The notes under the pieces: model-generated | The model's input: only the letters and a program-made list of their open reading frames with translations | What the model was told of the DNA's origin: nothing | Database searches by the model: none | Program-made: the position numbers and the translations under genes | Source of the DNA: JANQGH01 sp039177555 | GTDB taxonomy: Bacteria; Pseudomonadota; Alphaproteobacteria; DSM-16000; Inquilinaceae | Assembly (NCBI GenBank): GCA_039177555.1 | Contig: JBCDFV010000010.1 | Location: 1-64,000 of the forward strand | Reading direction: 5' to 3' | Length of the DNA stretch: 64,000 nt | Shown: positions 44,826-54,000 of the stretch, one piece after another | How the letters are laid out: each line of letters starts with the position of its first letter | How positions within the stretch are numbered: the first letter of the stretch is position 1

Positions 44826-45917
44826 TTACCAGAACACGAGCAGAACGAGCGAGACCAGCCCGGCGAACACCGCCAGGCCCAGCGTGCCAAGCGACAATCG
44901 GGTCAGCCATTCCGGCACCTTCTGACCGTCAACCCGGTCCTGCGGTCTCGGCTGGCCGAGTTCGATCGCCGCGACATCCTGTTTCAGATCGTCGCGCAGC
45001 CGCCGCCGCAAGCTCGCCGCCTCGTCCGCATCGGCCACCACCCAGACGGTTTTCTTGTCGGCCAGCCGTGCCGCAAGCCCCAGCGGGCATTCGGCATCGA
45101 CATCGTCGACGATGACCACGTCGGCCGTCTGCGGCGGCACGGGTTCGGTATCCGCGCGGTCCGAGGGCGGCGGGGTTCCCAACTCATCAACCAGTGTCGA
45201 AAACGGGATGTAGCGGACCTTGCGGTCACGTACCGTGAGGCCGGACCCGATCGCACTGGCCAAGGTGGTCTTGCGACAGCGCGGCGGCCCGAACAGCATG
45301 AGATGGCTCGGCGCGTCACCGTGCTCGTAGGTGAAGTCTTCAACCGCCTTGACCGCGGCCGCGCGATCTTCCTCGCGCCGCTCATCGGTGTCGCCGACCC
45401 GAATGACGGCCAGCGGGTTGCCGGCGAAGTTGGGCAGCCTGAAGAAGTACGGCAAGGCGGAAACATCGAACAGCCGCTTTTGGCCGACGAATTTCGGTGC
45501 GATCAGCAGGATGCCGATGAGTGCCCAGGCCACCGCAATGATCAGCAGGATGACCGTCCCCCAGCCGCCATCGCGCATGGCAACGGCCAGAAACACCGCG
45601 AACAGCGTGCCAGCATTCCAGAACCAGTTGTCGGTCAAGCCGTCCTGACGCAGTTCGCGCACATGATCATCGGTGGTGCGAAAGATGTGGCCGGCCCGCG
45701 TCAGATCGACCCCATAGTCCGTGATGTCCTTCAAAGCCGGTATGATCGCGAACAACAGGCCCCACCAGGGGCCGCCGCCAAGCTCCGCAAAACCACCGAT
45801 CAGCAAAGACGTGCCGGCAAAGCCCATCATCGCATGGGCCATCTGATTGGAATTCCAGGTATAGACGGCCGTGTAGTTGACGTAGACGTCCGACCCGAAT
45901 AGGTCCGTGGGCCTCAT
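44826..45917 (-). CDS. Membrane protein with degenerate P-loop ATPase-like domain, unknown function
   Basis: Protein of 363 residues that I do not recognise. Four membrane segments lie at about 26-46, 48-62, 98-114 and 119-140. A soluble domain follows with LMLFGPPRCRKTTLASAIG (Walker A-like, residues 210-217, Arg215 in place of Gly) and DVVIVDDVD (Walker B, 266-274), plus a sensor-like VWVVADADE. A C-terminal membrane segment is at 341-362. The soluble part resembles DnaA/AAA-type ATPases anchored at both ends. ATG at 45917 is chosen as start; a frame open 36 codons further upstream has no support. It stands alone, convergent with the dehydratase gene. Confidence 0.7.
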   Translation of the reverse strand: MRPTDLFGSDVYVNYTAVYTWNSNQMAHAMMGFAGTSLLIGGFAELGGGPWWGLLFAIIPALKDITDYGVDLTRAGHIFRTTDDHVRELRQDGLTDNWFWNAGTLFAVFLAVAMRDGGWGTVILLIIAVAWALIGILLIAPKFVGQKRLFDVSALPYFFRLPNFAGNPLAVIRVGDTDERREEDRAAAVKAVEDFTYEHGDAPSHLMLFGPPRCRKTTLASAIGSGLTVRDRKVRYIPFSTLVDELGTPPPSDRADTEPVPPQTADVVIVDDVDAECPLGLAARLADKKTVWVVADADEAASLRRRLRDDLKQDVAAIELGQPRPQDRVDGQKVPEWLTRLSLGTLGLAVFAGLVSLVLLVFW

Positions 45918-45980
45918 TGCGCTCTTTGCCCCCTCTTGCCGCCGAAGCCAATGGCCAGCATAGCCGATCCACTTTGCAAC

Positions 45981-46051
45981 CCTACCACAAGGTGCCAACC
46001 ACCGCTCACGACGCCGCAGCGGCAAGATGCTGGTAATGATCTTATGGTAGG
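45981..46051. promoter_or_regulatory. Inverted repeat in a divergent promoter region
   Basis: CCTACCACAAG (45981-45991) and CTTATGGTAGG (46041-46051) are inverted copies matching in 10 of 11 bases, 49 nt apart, in the 170-bp gap between the membrane P-loop gene and the ABM gene. They could be two operator half-sites looped together. Confidence 0.35.
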
Positions 46052-46087
46052 CTTGGACCCGTTGACCACAGCGAGATCCGTGCGCCG

Positions 46088-46411
46088 ATGCTTGTCCTAA
46101 TCAACCCGTTCACCGTCTTTGACGGCGAGGAAGACGCGTTTCTCGCGCTGTGGGATCAGACCAATGCGATCCTCAAATCGGCGCCGGGCTACATCTCCGC
46201 CCGCCTGGTCCGGGCCGCCGATCATCAGGCGCCGGGTCACCAGGCGCCCTTCACCCACGTCAATGTCGCCGAATGGCAGAGCCTGGAGACCTACAAGGCG
46301 GCGCTCGCCAATCCGGCCGTCAGAAAGCTGGCCGGCGAGTATCTGAAGGTGTGCACCTTCGACCCGGCGGTCTACGAGGTTATACGCGAGGGCGGCGAGC
46401 CGGCGGGCTAG
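46088..46411 (+). CDS. Antibiotic biosynthesis monooxygenase (ABM) fold protein
   Basis: Protein of 107 residues of the dimeric alpha/beta ABM fold: MLVLINPFTVFDGEEDAFLALWDQTNAILKSAPGYISARLVRA, NVAEWQSLETYKAALANPAVRKLAGEY. Members include cofactor-independent monooxygenases, heme-degrading IsdG-like proteins and many without known activity. No substrate can be inferred. Transcribed alone and convergent with pyrE. Confidence 0.83.
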   Translation: MLVLINPFTVFDGEEDAFLALWDQTNAILKSAPGYISARLVRAADHQAPGHQAPFTHVNVAEWQSLETYKAALANPAVRKLAGEYLKVCTFDPAVYEVIREGGEPAG

Positions 46412-46423
46412 AGGCAGAAGGGC

Positions 46424-47113
46424 TCAGTCGTGCTTGCCGCCATGCTGCGCTGACCATTCCACGGGCCCATGGAGAAAGGCCTCGACCTGGTCGATGTCGC
46501 CGGCATCGAAATAGCCATACTGCTTGGCCACCCGCAAGACGTCCCACCAGGTCGCCAGGCTGTGCAGTTCGACACCGATGTCTCGCATGGTTTCGACGCT
46601 TTGCGGAAAGATGCCGTAATGGAAGACGACGAAGGCGTGCTCCACCGTGGCGCCCGCCTCGCGCAAGGCGTTGCAGAAATTCACCTTCGAGCCCGCGTCG
46701 GTGGCCAGATCCTCGACCAGCAGCACGCGATGGCCCTCGGTCAAATACCCTTCGATCTGGGCGTTGCGGCCGAAGCCCTTGGGCTTCTTGCGGACATACT
46801 GCATCGGCAGGCCCAGCCGGTCGGCGATCCAGGCCGCGTACGGAATGCCGGCCGTCTCGCCGCCGGCGACCGCGTCGATGCCCTCATAGCCCGCCGTGTC
46901 CACGATCACAGAGGCTGCAAAATCGACCAACGTCGATCGAAGGCGCGGAAACGAGATCAGCTTGCGGCAGTCGATATAGACCGGGCTGGCCCGGCCGGAG
47001 GTCAGGATGAAGGGCTCGCGCGCATTGAACAGCACCGCCCCAACCTCGATCAGCATCTTGGCCGTCGCGTCCGCGATCTGCGTCTTGTCGTACAGGGCGA
47101 TGCCAGGGGTCAC
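46424..47113 (-). CDS. pyrE: Orotate phosphoribosyltransferase
   Basis: Protein of 229 residues. AGTVLF-type segment (here GAVLFNAREPFILTSGRASPVYIDCRK), GIDAVAGGETAGIPYAAWIADRL, RKKPKGFGRNAQIEG and the PRPP-binding VLLVEDLATDAGSK are present. It makes orotidine 5'-phosphate in pyrimidine synthesis. The GTG at 47113 with GGAGA upstream was chosen; a frame extends further but without homology. It stands apart from other pyr genes and lies 150 bp after hypE on the same strand. Confidence 0.93.
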   Translation of the reverse strand: MTPGIALYDKTQIADATAKMLIEVGAVLFNAREPFILTSGRASPVYIDCRKLISFPRLRSTLVDFAASVIVDTAGYEGIDAVAGGETAGIPYAAWIADRLGLPMQYVRKKPKGFGRNAQIEGYLTEGHRVLLVEDLATDAGSKVNFCNALREAGATVEHAFVVFHYGIFPQSVETMRDIGVELHSLATWWDVLRVAKQYGYFDAGDIDQVEAFLHGPVEWSAQHGGKHD

Positions 47114-47263
47114 AAGCGGTCTCCGTCGAAGGCTGAATTGGCCAGGCAAGCCGCCCAGCTTCAATAACAGCGGCCATCTATGTGGGACCGGGAAGCAGCG
47201 CGCAAGGTCGAATCCGCGCGTTGGCGCTTCGTGCTCCGACCAGCGCCATCGCAAATGGCGATA

Positions 47264-48304
47264 TCAGCAGATGCGCGGCAACTGGTCACCGGAGAGCATG
47301 TCCAGCGCGCGTTCGCCGCCGATCACGGTTTTGGCGACCACGCCCGTGCCCGACCGGCTGACCACTTGGCCGACTTCTCGTGCCTCGGTGCCTAGAACGC
47401 TGATGGCGGTCTCGGCCTGCGCGCGCGGCACGATGGCGACGAAGCGGCCCTCGTTAGCGACGTAGAGCGGATCGAGCCCGAGGATCTCACAGGCGCCGCG
47501 AACCGGGCCGTCAACCTCGATGACGGCTTCGTCGACCTGGATCGTCACCCTCGCTGACTCGGCGATTTCGATCAGGGACGTGGCCAGGCCGCCGCGTGTC
47601 AGGTCGCGCAGGCAGTGGATATCGATGCCGGCCCGGATCACCGCGTCGACCGGGCGCCAAAGCGGCGCCACGTCGCTTTCGATCGGGGTTTCGAAGCCGA
47701 GCCCTTCGCGCGCCGCCATTACCGCGATGCCGTGGCGGGCGATGTCGCCGGACAGGATCACCGCGTCGCCGGGGACCGCGCGGTTCGGCCTGATGTCCTG
47801 GCCGTCCGCGACCTGGCCGATGCCGGTGGTGGTGACATAGACACCGTCGCCCGAGGCGGCCTCGATCACCTTGGTATCGCCCGTGACGATGGTGACTTTC
47901 TCGGCCTCCGCAGTGGCGCGCATGGAGGCGGCGATGCGGGCCAGGTCGTCGATCGGAAAGCCCTCTTCGATGATGAAGCCGGCGGCGATGTGCAGGGGGC
48001 GGGCCGCACACATGGCCAGATCGTTGATCGTGCCGCAGACCGCGAGGTGGCCGATATCGCCGCCGGGAAAGAAGATCGGCCGTACGACATAGCCGTCCGT
48101 GGTCATGGCCAGGCGCGCGCCGGCGGCCTCGAAGACCGCGCCGTCATGCTGGGCGCCAAGCAGCGGGTTGTCGAAGGCGGGCAGGATGACGTCGTGCAGC
48201 AGGCGGTGCATGCGCCGGCCGCCGCCGCCATGGGCCATCGTGATCTTGCCAGCCGGCTCGGCGCCCGGCGGGCAGACGCCGAGGTTTTCGATCTTGGCGC
48301 TCAT
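47264..48304 (-). CDS. hypE: Hydrogenase maturation protein HypE
   Basis: Protein of 346 residues. AHGGGGRRMHRLL N-terminal motif, DNPLLGAQHDGAVF, TDGYVVRPIFFPGGDIGHLAVCGTINDLAMCAARP, ATP-site GDTKVIE, RDLTRGGLATSL and the C-terminal PRIC whose Cys carries the thiocarbamate/cyanide. It dehydrates the carbamoyl group delivered by HypF to give the CN ligand of the [NiFe] site. Start overlaps hypD by 4 bp. Last gene of the hydrogenase operon. Confidence 0.96.
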   Translation of the reverse strand: MSAKIENLGVCPPGAEPAGKITMAHGGGGRRMHRLLHDVILPAFDNPLLGAQHDGAVFEAAGARLAMTTDGYVVRPIFFPGGDIGHLAVCGTINDLAMCAARPLHIAAGFIIEEGFPIDDLARIAASMRATAEAEKVTIVTGDTKVIEAASGDGVYVTTTGIGQVADGQDIRPNRAVPGDAVILSGDIARHGIAVMAAREGLGFETPIESDVAPLWRPVDAVIRAGIDIHCLRDLTRGGLATSLIEIAESARVTIQVDEAVIEVDGPVRGACEILGLDPLYVANEGRFVAIVPRAQAETAISVLGTEAREVGQVVSRSGTGVVAKTVIGGERALDMLSGDQLPRIC

Positions 48305-49404
48305 TCGGCGGCAGTCTCCATCGGGCGGCGTCTGTGCGCATAATACGCCGCGCAGGCGCCCTCCGACGAGACCATCGGCGCGCCCAGCGGCGTGTCGGGC
48401 GTGCAGGTCGTACCGAAGGCCGGGCAGCCGTCCGGCTTGATGCGCCCTTGCAAGACCTGGCCGGCCATGCAGGGGGTGTCAGCCTCCCGATCGCTCGCGG
48501 TGCCAAACCGGGCCTCGGCGTCGAAGGCGCGGTAGGCGTCAGCCAAGCCAAAGCCGCTGGCCGGAATGGGGCCAACCCCGCGCCACTGGCGGGGCACGAC
48601 ATCGAACACTTGGCTGATCAGACTGCGCGCCGCCTCGTTGCCATGTTCCCTGACAGACCGTGCATATTGATTCTCCACCTCCGCGCGGCCCTCTTCGAGT
48701 TGGCGGAGGCACATCCAGACCCCTTGCAGGATGTCCAGCGGCTCAAAGCCCGTGACCACGATCGGGACCCGATAGCGGGCCGCGATCGGGTGATAGGCCT
48801 CATAGCCCATGATGGTGCAGACATGGCCGGCCGCCAGAAAGCCTTGCACGCGGGCCTCCGGCGCCGACAGGATCGCCTCGATCGCCGGCGGCACCAGCAC
48901 GTGGGCGACCAAAAGAGAGAAGTTGCCAAGGCCCGCCCGGCGCGCGGTTTCGACGGCGGCAGCGGTTGTCGGCGCCGTGGTCTCGAAGCCGACGCCGAAA
49001 AAGACGATCTCGCGATCCGGGCGCTCGCGGGCGAGCGTGACCGCGTCGAGCGGCGAGTAGACGATACGGACATCTGCACCCTGGGCGCGGGCGCCGAGCA
49101 GACTGTCGTCGGTGCCGGGCACGCGCAGCATGTCGCCGAATGTGGCCATGATCACCTCGGGCCGCAGCGCGATCTCAATCGCCTTGTCAATCATGCCAGC
49201 CGAGGTGACACAGACCGGGCAGCCGGGGCCGTGCAGCAGCTCGACCTGGTCGGGCAGCATGCGGTCGATGCCGTACTTGACAATCGCGTGGGTCTGGCCG
49301 CCGCAGACTTCCATGATTGTCCAGGGGCGGGTGACCAAACTGCCGATCGCCGCCGCGATCCGCTTGGCGGCCTCCGCGTCGCGGTACTCGTCGATATGCT
49401 TCAT
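48301..49404 (-). CDS. hypD: Hydrogenase maturation protein HypD
   Basis: Protein of 367 residues. TIMEVCGGQTHAIVKYGID, LLHGPGCPVCVT, FGVGFETTAPTTA, GHVCTIMGYEAY and C-terminal Cys residues in CPAFGTTCTPDTPLGAPMVSSEGACAAYY that bind a [4Fe-4S] cluster. With HypC it forms the scaffold where Fe(CN)2CO is assembled. ATG at 49404 shares one base with the hypC stop; a GTG immediately before it is also in frame. Confidence 0.96.
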   Translation of the reverse strand: MKHIDEYRDAEAAKRIAAAIGSLVTRPWTIMEVCGGQTHAIVKYGIDRMLPDQVELLHGPGCPVCVTSAGMIDKAIEIALRPEVIMATFGDMLRVPGTDDSLLGARAQGADVRIVYSPLDAVTLARERPDREIVFFGVGFETTAPTTAAAVETARRAGLGNFSLLVAHVLVPPAIEAILSAPEARVQGFLAAGHVCTIMGYEAYHPIAARYRVPIVVTGFEPLDILQGVWMCLRQLEEGRAEVENQYARSVREHGNEAARSLISQVFDVVPRQWRGVGPIPASGFGLADAYRAFDAEARFGTASDREADTPCMAGQVLQGRIKPDGCPAFGTTCTPDTPLGAPMVSSEGACAAYYAHRRRPMETAAE

Positions 49405-49643
49405 CACACCCCCTCGTCGACGACGACACTGTCGAGATCGGCCAGCGTGCGTTCGGCCGCCTCTTCATCGACCATCGAGATGGCGAAGCCGGCATGGACG
49501 ATGACGTAGCTGCCGACTTCCGCCTGCGGCAGCAGCGCGAACGAGACCTGATTAACCAGCCCGTCGAACGAGACCTTGCCGGTACGCATCAGCGAGTCGG
49601 CCGCGTCGATGGACAGGACCTTACCGGGAATCGCCAGGCACAT
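49404..49643 (-). CDS. hypC: Hydrogenase maturation chaperone HypC
   Basis: Protein of 79 residues beginning MCLAIPGKVLSID with the essential Cys2, followed by the small beta-barrel GKVSFDGLVNQVSFALLPQAEVGSYVIVHAGFAIS. It carries the Fe(CN)2CO group from HypD to the large subunit. It shares one base with hypF upstream and hypD downstream. Confidence 0.95.
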   Translation of the reverse strand: MCLAIPGKVLSIDAADSLMRTGKVSFDGLVNQVSFALLPQAEVGSYVIVHAGFAISMVDEEAAERTLADLDSVVVDEGV

Positions 49644-51976
49644 CAGACGTCCTCCGCCATGAGCTGTTGCGCCGCCCAGACCGCCTGGCCGGCCGCAAGA
49701 CCGCCATCGTTGGGCGGCAGGGCACGATGGAGCAGCGGTGTGAAGCCGGCGGCGCGCAATTGGATCACCGTCAGTTCCGTCAAGGCGCGGTTTTGGAAAC
49801 AGCCGCCGCTGAGCGCGACCTTGGGTTCGCCAACCTGTTTTGCGACGGCGACAACGGCCTCGGCAAGAGCGCGGTGGAAACGGGCGGCAATAACGGAGGT
49901 CGGGACGAAGTCTGAGAGATCCACCAGAACGTCCGCGATCAGGGGACGCCAGTCCAAGATCATCGAAGCTTCATCGGGCTGGCACGGGAGCGCGTAGGCA
50001 TCGGCGGCCGCTGCCAGATTTTCACCAAGCGCCGCCTCCAAGGCCATTGCCGCCTCGCCTTCGAAGCTGCAGCGCTGTTTCAGGCCGAGCAGTGATGCCA
50101 CGCCGTCGAACAGGCGGCCCATGCTGGAGGTGAGCGGGCTGTTGAGATCGCGCGCCATCATCCGGTCGAGCAGGTCGCGCTCCGGTCGCGACAGGGAAGC
50201 GATCGGCGCCAGATCGTCGCGCTCGACCCACAGCTTGCCGAGGATGGTACGCAGCAATCCGATGGCGCAGCGGCGCGGTTCGCGGACCGCCGCCTCGCCG
50301 CCCGGCAAAGGGAAGGGCAACAGATGGGCGGCACGCGTCATGGCGCCGTCGACGACATGAAAGAACTCGCCGCCCCAAACGGTGCCGTCCTCGCCCCAGC
50401 CGGTGCCATCCCAGGCCACGCCCAGGGCCGGCCCCATCTCACGATTCTCCGCCAGGCAGGCCGCGACGTGGGCAACATGGTGCTGAACCGATGCGACCGG
50501 CTCTCCGTTGGCGGCCGCCACGGTGCTCGTGTGGTAGTCCGGATGGGGGTCGCAGGCGATGCGCTTTGGGTCGAGAGCATAGGCCGTGCGAAACGCCGAC
50601 AGGCCATCCTCGTAGGCGGCGCGCGCCTCGGGATGGTCCAAATCGCCGATATGGGGCCAGACGATCAGCCGGTCGCCGCGTATGGCAGCCGGCGCCGCCT
50701 TCATCTGGCCTCCCAGTGCCAGAACCTCTGGCAACTCCCGCGCCAGCCTCAGCGGCAGCGGCGCGTAGCCCCGCGCGCGGCGGATCTGGGTTATGCCGCC
50801 GGCGATCTCGCGCACGACGGAATCGTCGATCGGGCGCGCGATGGGTCGGTCGTGGTCGAGATAGCAGTCGGCGATGCCGGTAAGCCGTCCGATTGCCTGG
50901 TCGCGATCGATCGCCATGGGCTCGCCGGAGCGGTTGCCGCTGGTCGCCACGATCGGGAAGTCCAGCGCGTCCATCAGCAGGTGATGCAGCGGTGTTGCCG
51001 GCAGCATGATGCCCAGACCCGGCTGGTCGGGCGCCACAGCCGCGCAGGGCTGCCCATCCCGCGCATTGCGGCGCCGGCGCAACAGCACAATGGGCCGGGC
51101 GGCGGATGTCAGAGCGGTACGCTCGTCGGCCGAGACGATGCACAGATCCTCAGCGGCCTCGACGGATGGCAGCATCAGTGCCAAGGGCTTAGCCGGCCGG
51201 TTCTTGCGCGCACGCAGCCTGGCAACCGCGCCCGCATCACGGGCATCGACCATCAGGTGAAAGCCGCCGAGGCCCTTCACGGCCACGATCTTGCCGCCGC
51301 GCAGGGACCAGATCGCCCGTGTCAGCGCCTCGTCGCCGGTCGCAATGGAGCGGCCATTGGAATCCAGAAACGCCAGCGTCGGGCCACAGACCCGACAGGC
51401 GTTCGGCTGGGCGTGATAGCGGCGGTCTGAGGGGTCGGCATATTCGGCCGCGCAGTCCGGGCACATGGCGAAACCGGCCATGGTGGTGTTCGCCCGGTCG
51501 TAGGGCAGCGCGCGGATGATGCTGAAGCGCGGGCCGCAATCGGTGCAGTTCGTGAACGGGTAGCGATAGCGACGGTTGGCCGGGTCGCGCACTTCGGCCA
51601 GACAGTTGTCGCAGGTTCCAACATCGGGCGGCACGATCATCGGTGCCGACCCGGTCGATCGGCTTTCGGCGATCACGAAGGTCGCGTCGCCCTTTGCCGC
51701 CAGGTCGCTCTGCCGAACGGTGTCGATGCGGGCCAGTGGCGGCGCCGATCGCAGCAGGTTGGCGGCGAAATCACTGATCGAGACATCGTCGCCCTCGACC
51801 TCGATGCTCAACCCATCGCCGGCATTTGCCGTCCAGCCGGTCAGTCCGTGCCGGCGCGCCAGATTGTAAACGAAGGGGCGAAAGCCGACGCCCTGCACGA
51901 CGCCTTCAATGTCAAGGCGTCGCCGCGCGACGGGTCGCGTTCCCGGCCGGTCAGTCAGGGCCGGGCCGGCTGTCAC
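49643..51976 (-). CDS. hypF: Carbamoyltransferase HypF
   Basis: Protein of 777 residues. The acylphosphatase domain has VVQGVGFRPFVYNLARRHGLTG (about 25-46). Two zinc fingers are CDNCLAEVRD...CTDCGPR and CPDCAAEYAD...CRVCGP. A YrdC-like domain follows with KNRPAKPLALM, and a Kae1-like domain with QHHVAHVAACLAEN and LSGGCFQNRAL at the end. It makes the cyanide precursor from carbamoyl phosphate for HypE. A GTG start overlaps hypA by 4 bp. Confidence 0.96.
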   Translation of the reverse strand: MTAGPALTDRPGTRPVARRRLDIEGVVQGVGFRPFVYNLARRHGLTGWTANAGDGLSIEVEGDDVSISDFAANLLRSAPPLARIDTVRQSDLAAKGDATFVIAESRSTGSAPMIVPPDVGTCDNCLAEVRDPANRRYRYPFTNCTDCGPRFSIIRALPYDRANTTMAGFAMCPDCAAEYADPSDRRYHAQPNACRVCGPTLAFLDSNGRSIATGDEALTRAIWSLRGGKIVAVKGLGGFHLMVDARDAGAVARLRARKNRPAKPLALMLPSVEAAEDLCIVSADERTALTSAARPIVLLRRRRNARDGQPCAAVAPDQPGLGIMLPATPLHHLLMDALDFPIVATSGNRSGEPMAIDRDQAIGRLTGIADCYLDHDRPIARPIDDSVVREIAGGITQIRRARGYAPLPLRLARELPEVLALGGQMKAAPAAIRGDRLIVWPHIGDLDHPEARAAYEDGLSAFRTAYALDPKRIACDPHPDYHTSTVAAANGEPVASVQHHVAHVAACLAENREMGPALGVAWDGTGWGEDGTVWGGEFFHVVDGAMTRAAHLLPFPLPGGEAAVREPRRCAIGLLRTILGKLWVERDDLAPIASLSRPERDLLDRMMARDLNSPLTSSMGRLFDGVASLLGLKQRCSFEGEAAMALEAALGENLAAAADAYALPCQPDEASMILDWRPLIADVLVDLSDFVPTSVIAARFHRALAEAVVAVAKQVGEPKVALSGGCFQNRALTELTVIQLRAAGFTPLLHRALPPNDGGLAAGQAVWAAQQLMAEDV

Positions 51977-52236
51977 GTTTCGACCTCGATACTCTCGATG
52001 ACGATCTCCTGGGCGTTGGGGTTCTTCAGATCGTCGGACGTGTCGATGGTCAGCGACGCGCCCTCGGCGATGGAGCCGGGCGAGGACTGGTCGAAATGCT
52101 CACGGAAATGGTCGGGCGACATGTGGCTGAGCGCGCCGAGCCAGACATGGACGTTGGTCACGCGTTTCGCGCCTTCCGCCTCCGCCAAGTTGGCGATCTG
52201 GCTCATCAGGCCGCGCATCAGGGATGCCTCATGCAT
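51973..52236 (-). CDS. hypA: HypA-like hydrogenase nickel-insertion protein without zinc finger
   Basis: Protein of 87 residues, against ~113-120 for HypA. The N terminus is conserved: MHEASLMRGLMSQIANLAEAEGAKRVTNVHVWLGALSHMSPDHFREHFDQ, with nickel-binding His2. The SIAEGASLTI strand follows, but the loop holding two CxxC pairs is absent, and the sequence goes directly to AQEIVIESIEVET. The protein has no Cys at all. No stop or frameshift accounts for this, so it looks like a clean in-frame loss. No hypB is present in the operon. Confidence 0.85.
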   Translation of the reverse strand: MHEASLMRGLMSQIANLAEAEGAKRVTNVHVWLGALSHMSPDHFREHFDQSSPGSIAEGASLTIDTSDDLKNPNAQEIVIESIEVET

Positions 52237-52238
52237 GT

Positions 52239-52709
52239 CTAGCGTGCTCCTTCGATTTCGGCGCGGATTTGGGCCGCCACCGTCGGCACCGAGGCCGCGA
52301 CGGCTGGTGTGAGGGGCGCCTCCGGTTCAAACGACGCAGCCTCGACGGCGTAGACCACCAGTCTCGGCGGCGTTCGCCCCAGCGCCTCGCTTAAGGCCAG
52401 CGCCTCGGCCAGGCCCATGCCGTGGCTCGACATGCGGCCAGCGTCCTTGGGCACGACACCGTCGGCATGTTCGATCCGGTGGATCGTGCCTGGTTCCGCG
52501 CCCGACTGGGCCGCGTCGATCACGATGGTGGTCGACGCCCCTTCCCAACAGGCGACCATGCCCATGGCATCGCGCGGCTCGCGCACCGCGAAGGCGGTGC
52601 CTTCGTCGGCAGCCAGCAGGTCCAGAACCGCCGGGCCGACGCCGTCATCGCCCATGGACCGGTTGCCGAGCGGAATGACGACGATGGGGCTGGCGCCGGC
52701 GCCGGCCAT
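52239..52709 (-). CDS. [NiFe]-hydrogenase maturation protease (HybD/HycI family)
   Basis: Protein of 156 residues. VVIPLGNRSMGDDGVGPAVLDLL carries the first metal Asp, TTIVIDAAQSGAEPGTIH the second, and MSSHGMGLAEALALSEAL the His. This endopeptidase trims the large subunit C terminus after nickel insertion; the predicted cut in the large subunit is after the His of DPCISCATH, releasing FLKLNIERT. It starts directly at the large-subunit stop. Confidence 0.9.
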   Translation of the reverse strand: MAGAGASPIVVIPLGNRSMGDDGVGPAVLDLLAADEGTAFAVREPRDAMGMVACWEGASTTIVIDAAQSGAEPGTIHRIEHADGVVPKDAGRMSSHGMGLAEALALSEALGRTPPRLVVYAVEAASFEPEAPLTPAVAASVPTVAAQIRAEIEGAR

Positions 52710-52710
52710 G

Positions 52711-54000
52711 TCAGGTCCGTTCGATGTTGAGCTTGAGGAAGTGGGTGGCGCAGGAAATGCACGGGTCGTAGTTGCGAATGGTCTGTTCGCACAGATGGGT
52801 CAGCGCATCCTCGTTCATGTTCAGCGACCGCTGTGCCACCTCTTGAAGATCCTGCTCGATCGAGGGCTGGTTCTGCGACGTCGGTGGAATGATCCGCGCC
52901 ATCTCGATCGTGCCGTCCGCCGCCAGCCGATAGCTGTGATAGAGCAGCCCGCGCGGCGCCTCCGTCGCGCCGAAACCGGTCGCGGCCTTGGGCTCGACCT
53001 GAACCGCGGGCGCGTCGGGCGGGCTGTAGTCTTCGATCAAGCGGATGGCCTCGTCACAGGCCTCCACGACCTCAATAGACCGCACGACGATGCTGGCGAA
53101 CGGGTTGCGGCAGGGCCGGTCGTAACCCGCCGATCGCGCCGCCTCGGCCGCCAGCGGCGACAGCTTGTCCCGGTTCAGATTGAACCGTGCCAACGGGCCG
53201 ACGAGGTAGGACCCGCGCCCCTTGATGGTCGAATGCAAGGCCGTGGAGTGCGGGACGTGGATTTCCTCGAAGTGCTTTTCGTAGTCGGGCACCGCGATGT
53301 CCATGCCGGCGCTGGACACGATGCGGCCCTCGTTCATGGGGTATTCGCTGTCGTGGCGCAAAGCGACGAACTCGTACTCCCGCTCGTAATCCGGCATGTC
53401 CAGCGAGGCCGCCCAGGCGACGGTTTCGACCGCGATGTCGCGGGCGCGCTTCATATCGTCCAGGAGCGCGCGCAGCTTCTGCTTGCTGGGCGATTTGTGA
53501 AAGCCGCCGACCTTGATGTTGATCGGGTGGATCGCGCGGCCGCCGATCACCTCGATCAGGTCGTTTCCGGCCTTTTTCAAGGCCAGGCCCTTCTCGACCA
53601 CGCCCGGATGGTCCTTGGCCAGCTCGATGGCGCTGGGATAGCCCAGAAAGTCGGGCGCGTGCAGCATGTAGACATGCAGCACGTTGCTCTCGATCCACTC
53701 GCCGCAATAAAGCATGCGCCGCAGGTCGCGGATCGGACCGTCGATCTTCACGCCGCAGGTGTTTTCCAGGGCGTGAACCCCGCTCATCTGATAGGCGACC
53801 GGGCAGATGCCGCAGATGCGCGCAACGATATCCGGCGTCTCCGTGAAGTCGCGGCCGCGCAGAAAGGCTTCGAAAAAGCGCGGCGGCTCGAAAATCTCTA
53901 GTCGCGCGTCCTGCACCGTCTCGTTGTTGATGCGCAGGTAAAGGCCGCCCTCGCCCTCGACGCGGGCGAGCGCCTGGACCTTAATCGTTTTGCGCGGCAT
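52711..54000 (-). CDS. hydA: Group 3b [NiFe]-hydrogenase large (alpha) subunit
   Basis: Protein of 429 residues. N-terminal ARVEGEGGLYLRI, proximal nickel ligands in RICGICPVAYQMSG, and C-terminal nickel ligands in DPCISCATH followed by a 9-residue extension. Length and the RRMLYCGEWIESNVLHVYMLHAPDFLG segment fit the NADP(H)-linked sulfhydrogenase-like group 3b rather than membrane uptake enzymes. It oxidises H2 or forms it in the cytoplasm with HydBGD. GGAAGGAG lies before the ATG at 54000; overlap with hydD is 20 bp. Confidence 0.94.
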   Translation of the reverse strand: MPRKTIKVQALARVEGEGGLYLRINNETVQDARLEIFEPPRFFEAFLRGRDFTETPDIVARICGICPVAYQMSGVHALENTCGVKIDGPIRDLRRMLYCGEWIESNVLHVYMLHAPDFLGYPSAIELAKDHPGVVEKGLALKKAGNDLIEVIGGRAIHPINIKVGGFHKSPSKQKLRALLDDMKRARDIAVETVAWAASLDMPDYEREYEFVALRHDSEYPMNEGRIVSSAGMDIAVPDYEKHFEEIHVPHSTALHSTIKGRGSYLVGPLARFNLNRDKLSPLAAEAARSAGYDRPCRNPFASIVVRSIEVVEACDEAIRLIEDYSPPDAPAVQVEPKAATGFGATEAPRGLLYHSYRLAADGTIEMARIIPPTSQNQPSIEQDLQEVAQRSLNMNEDALTHLCEQTIRNYDPCISCATHFLKLNIERT

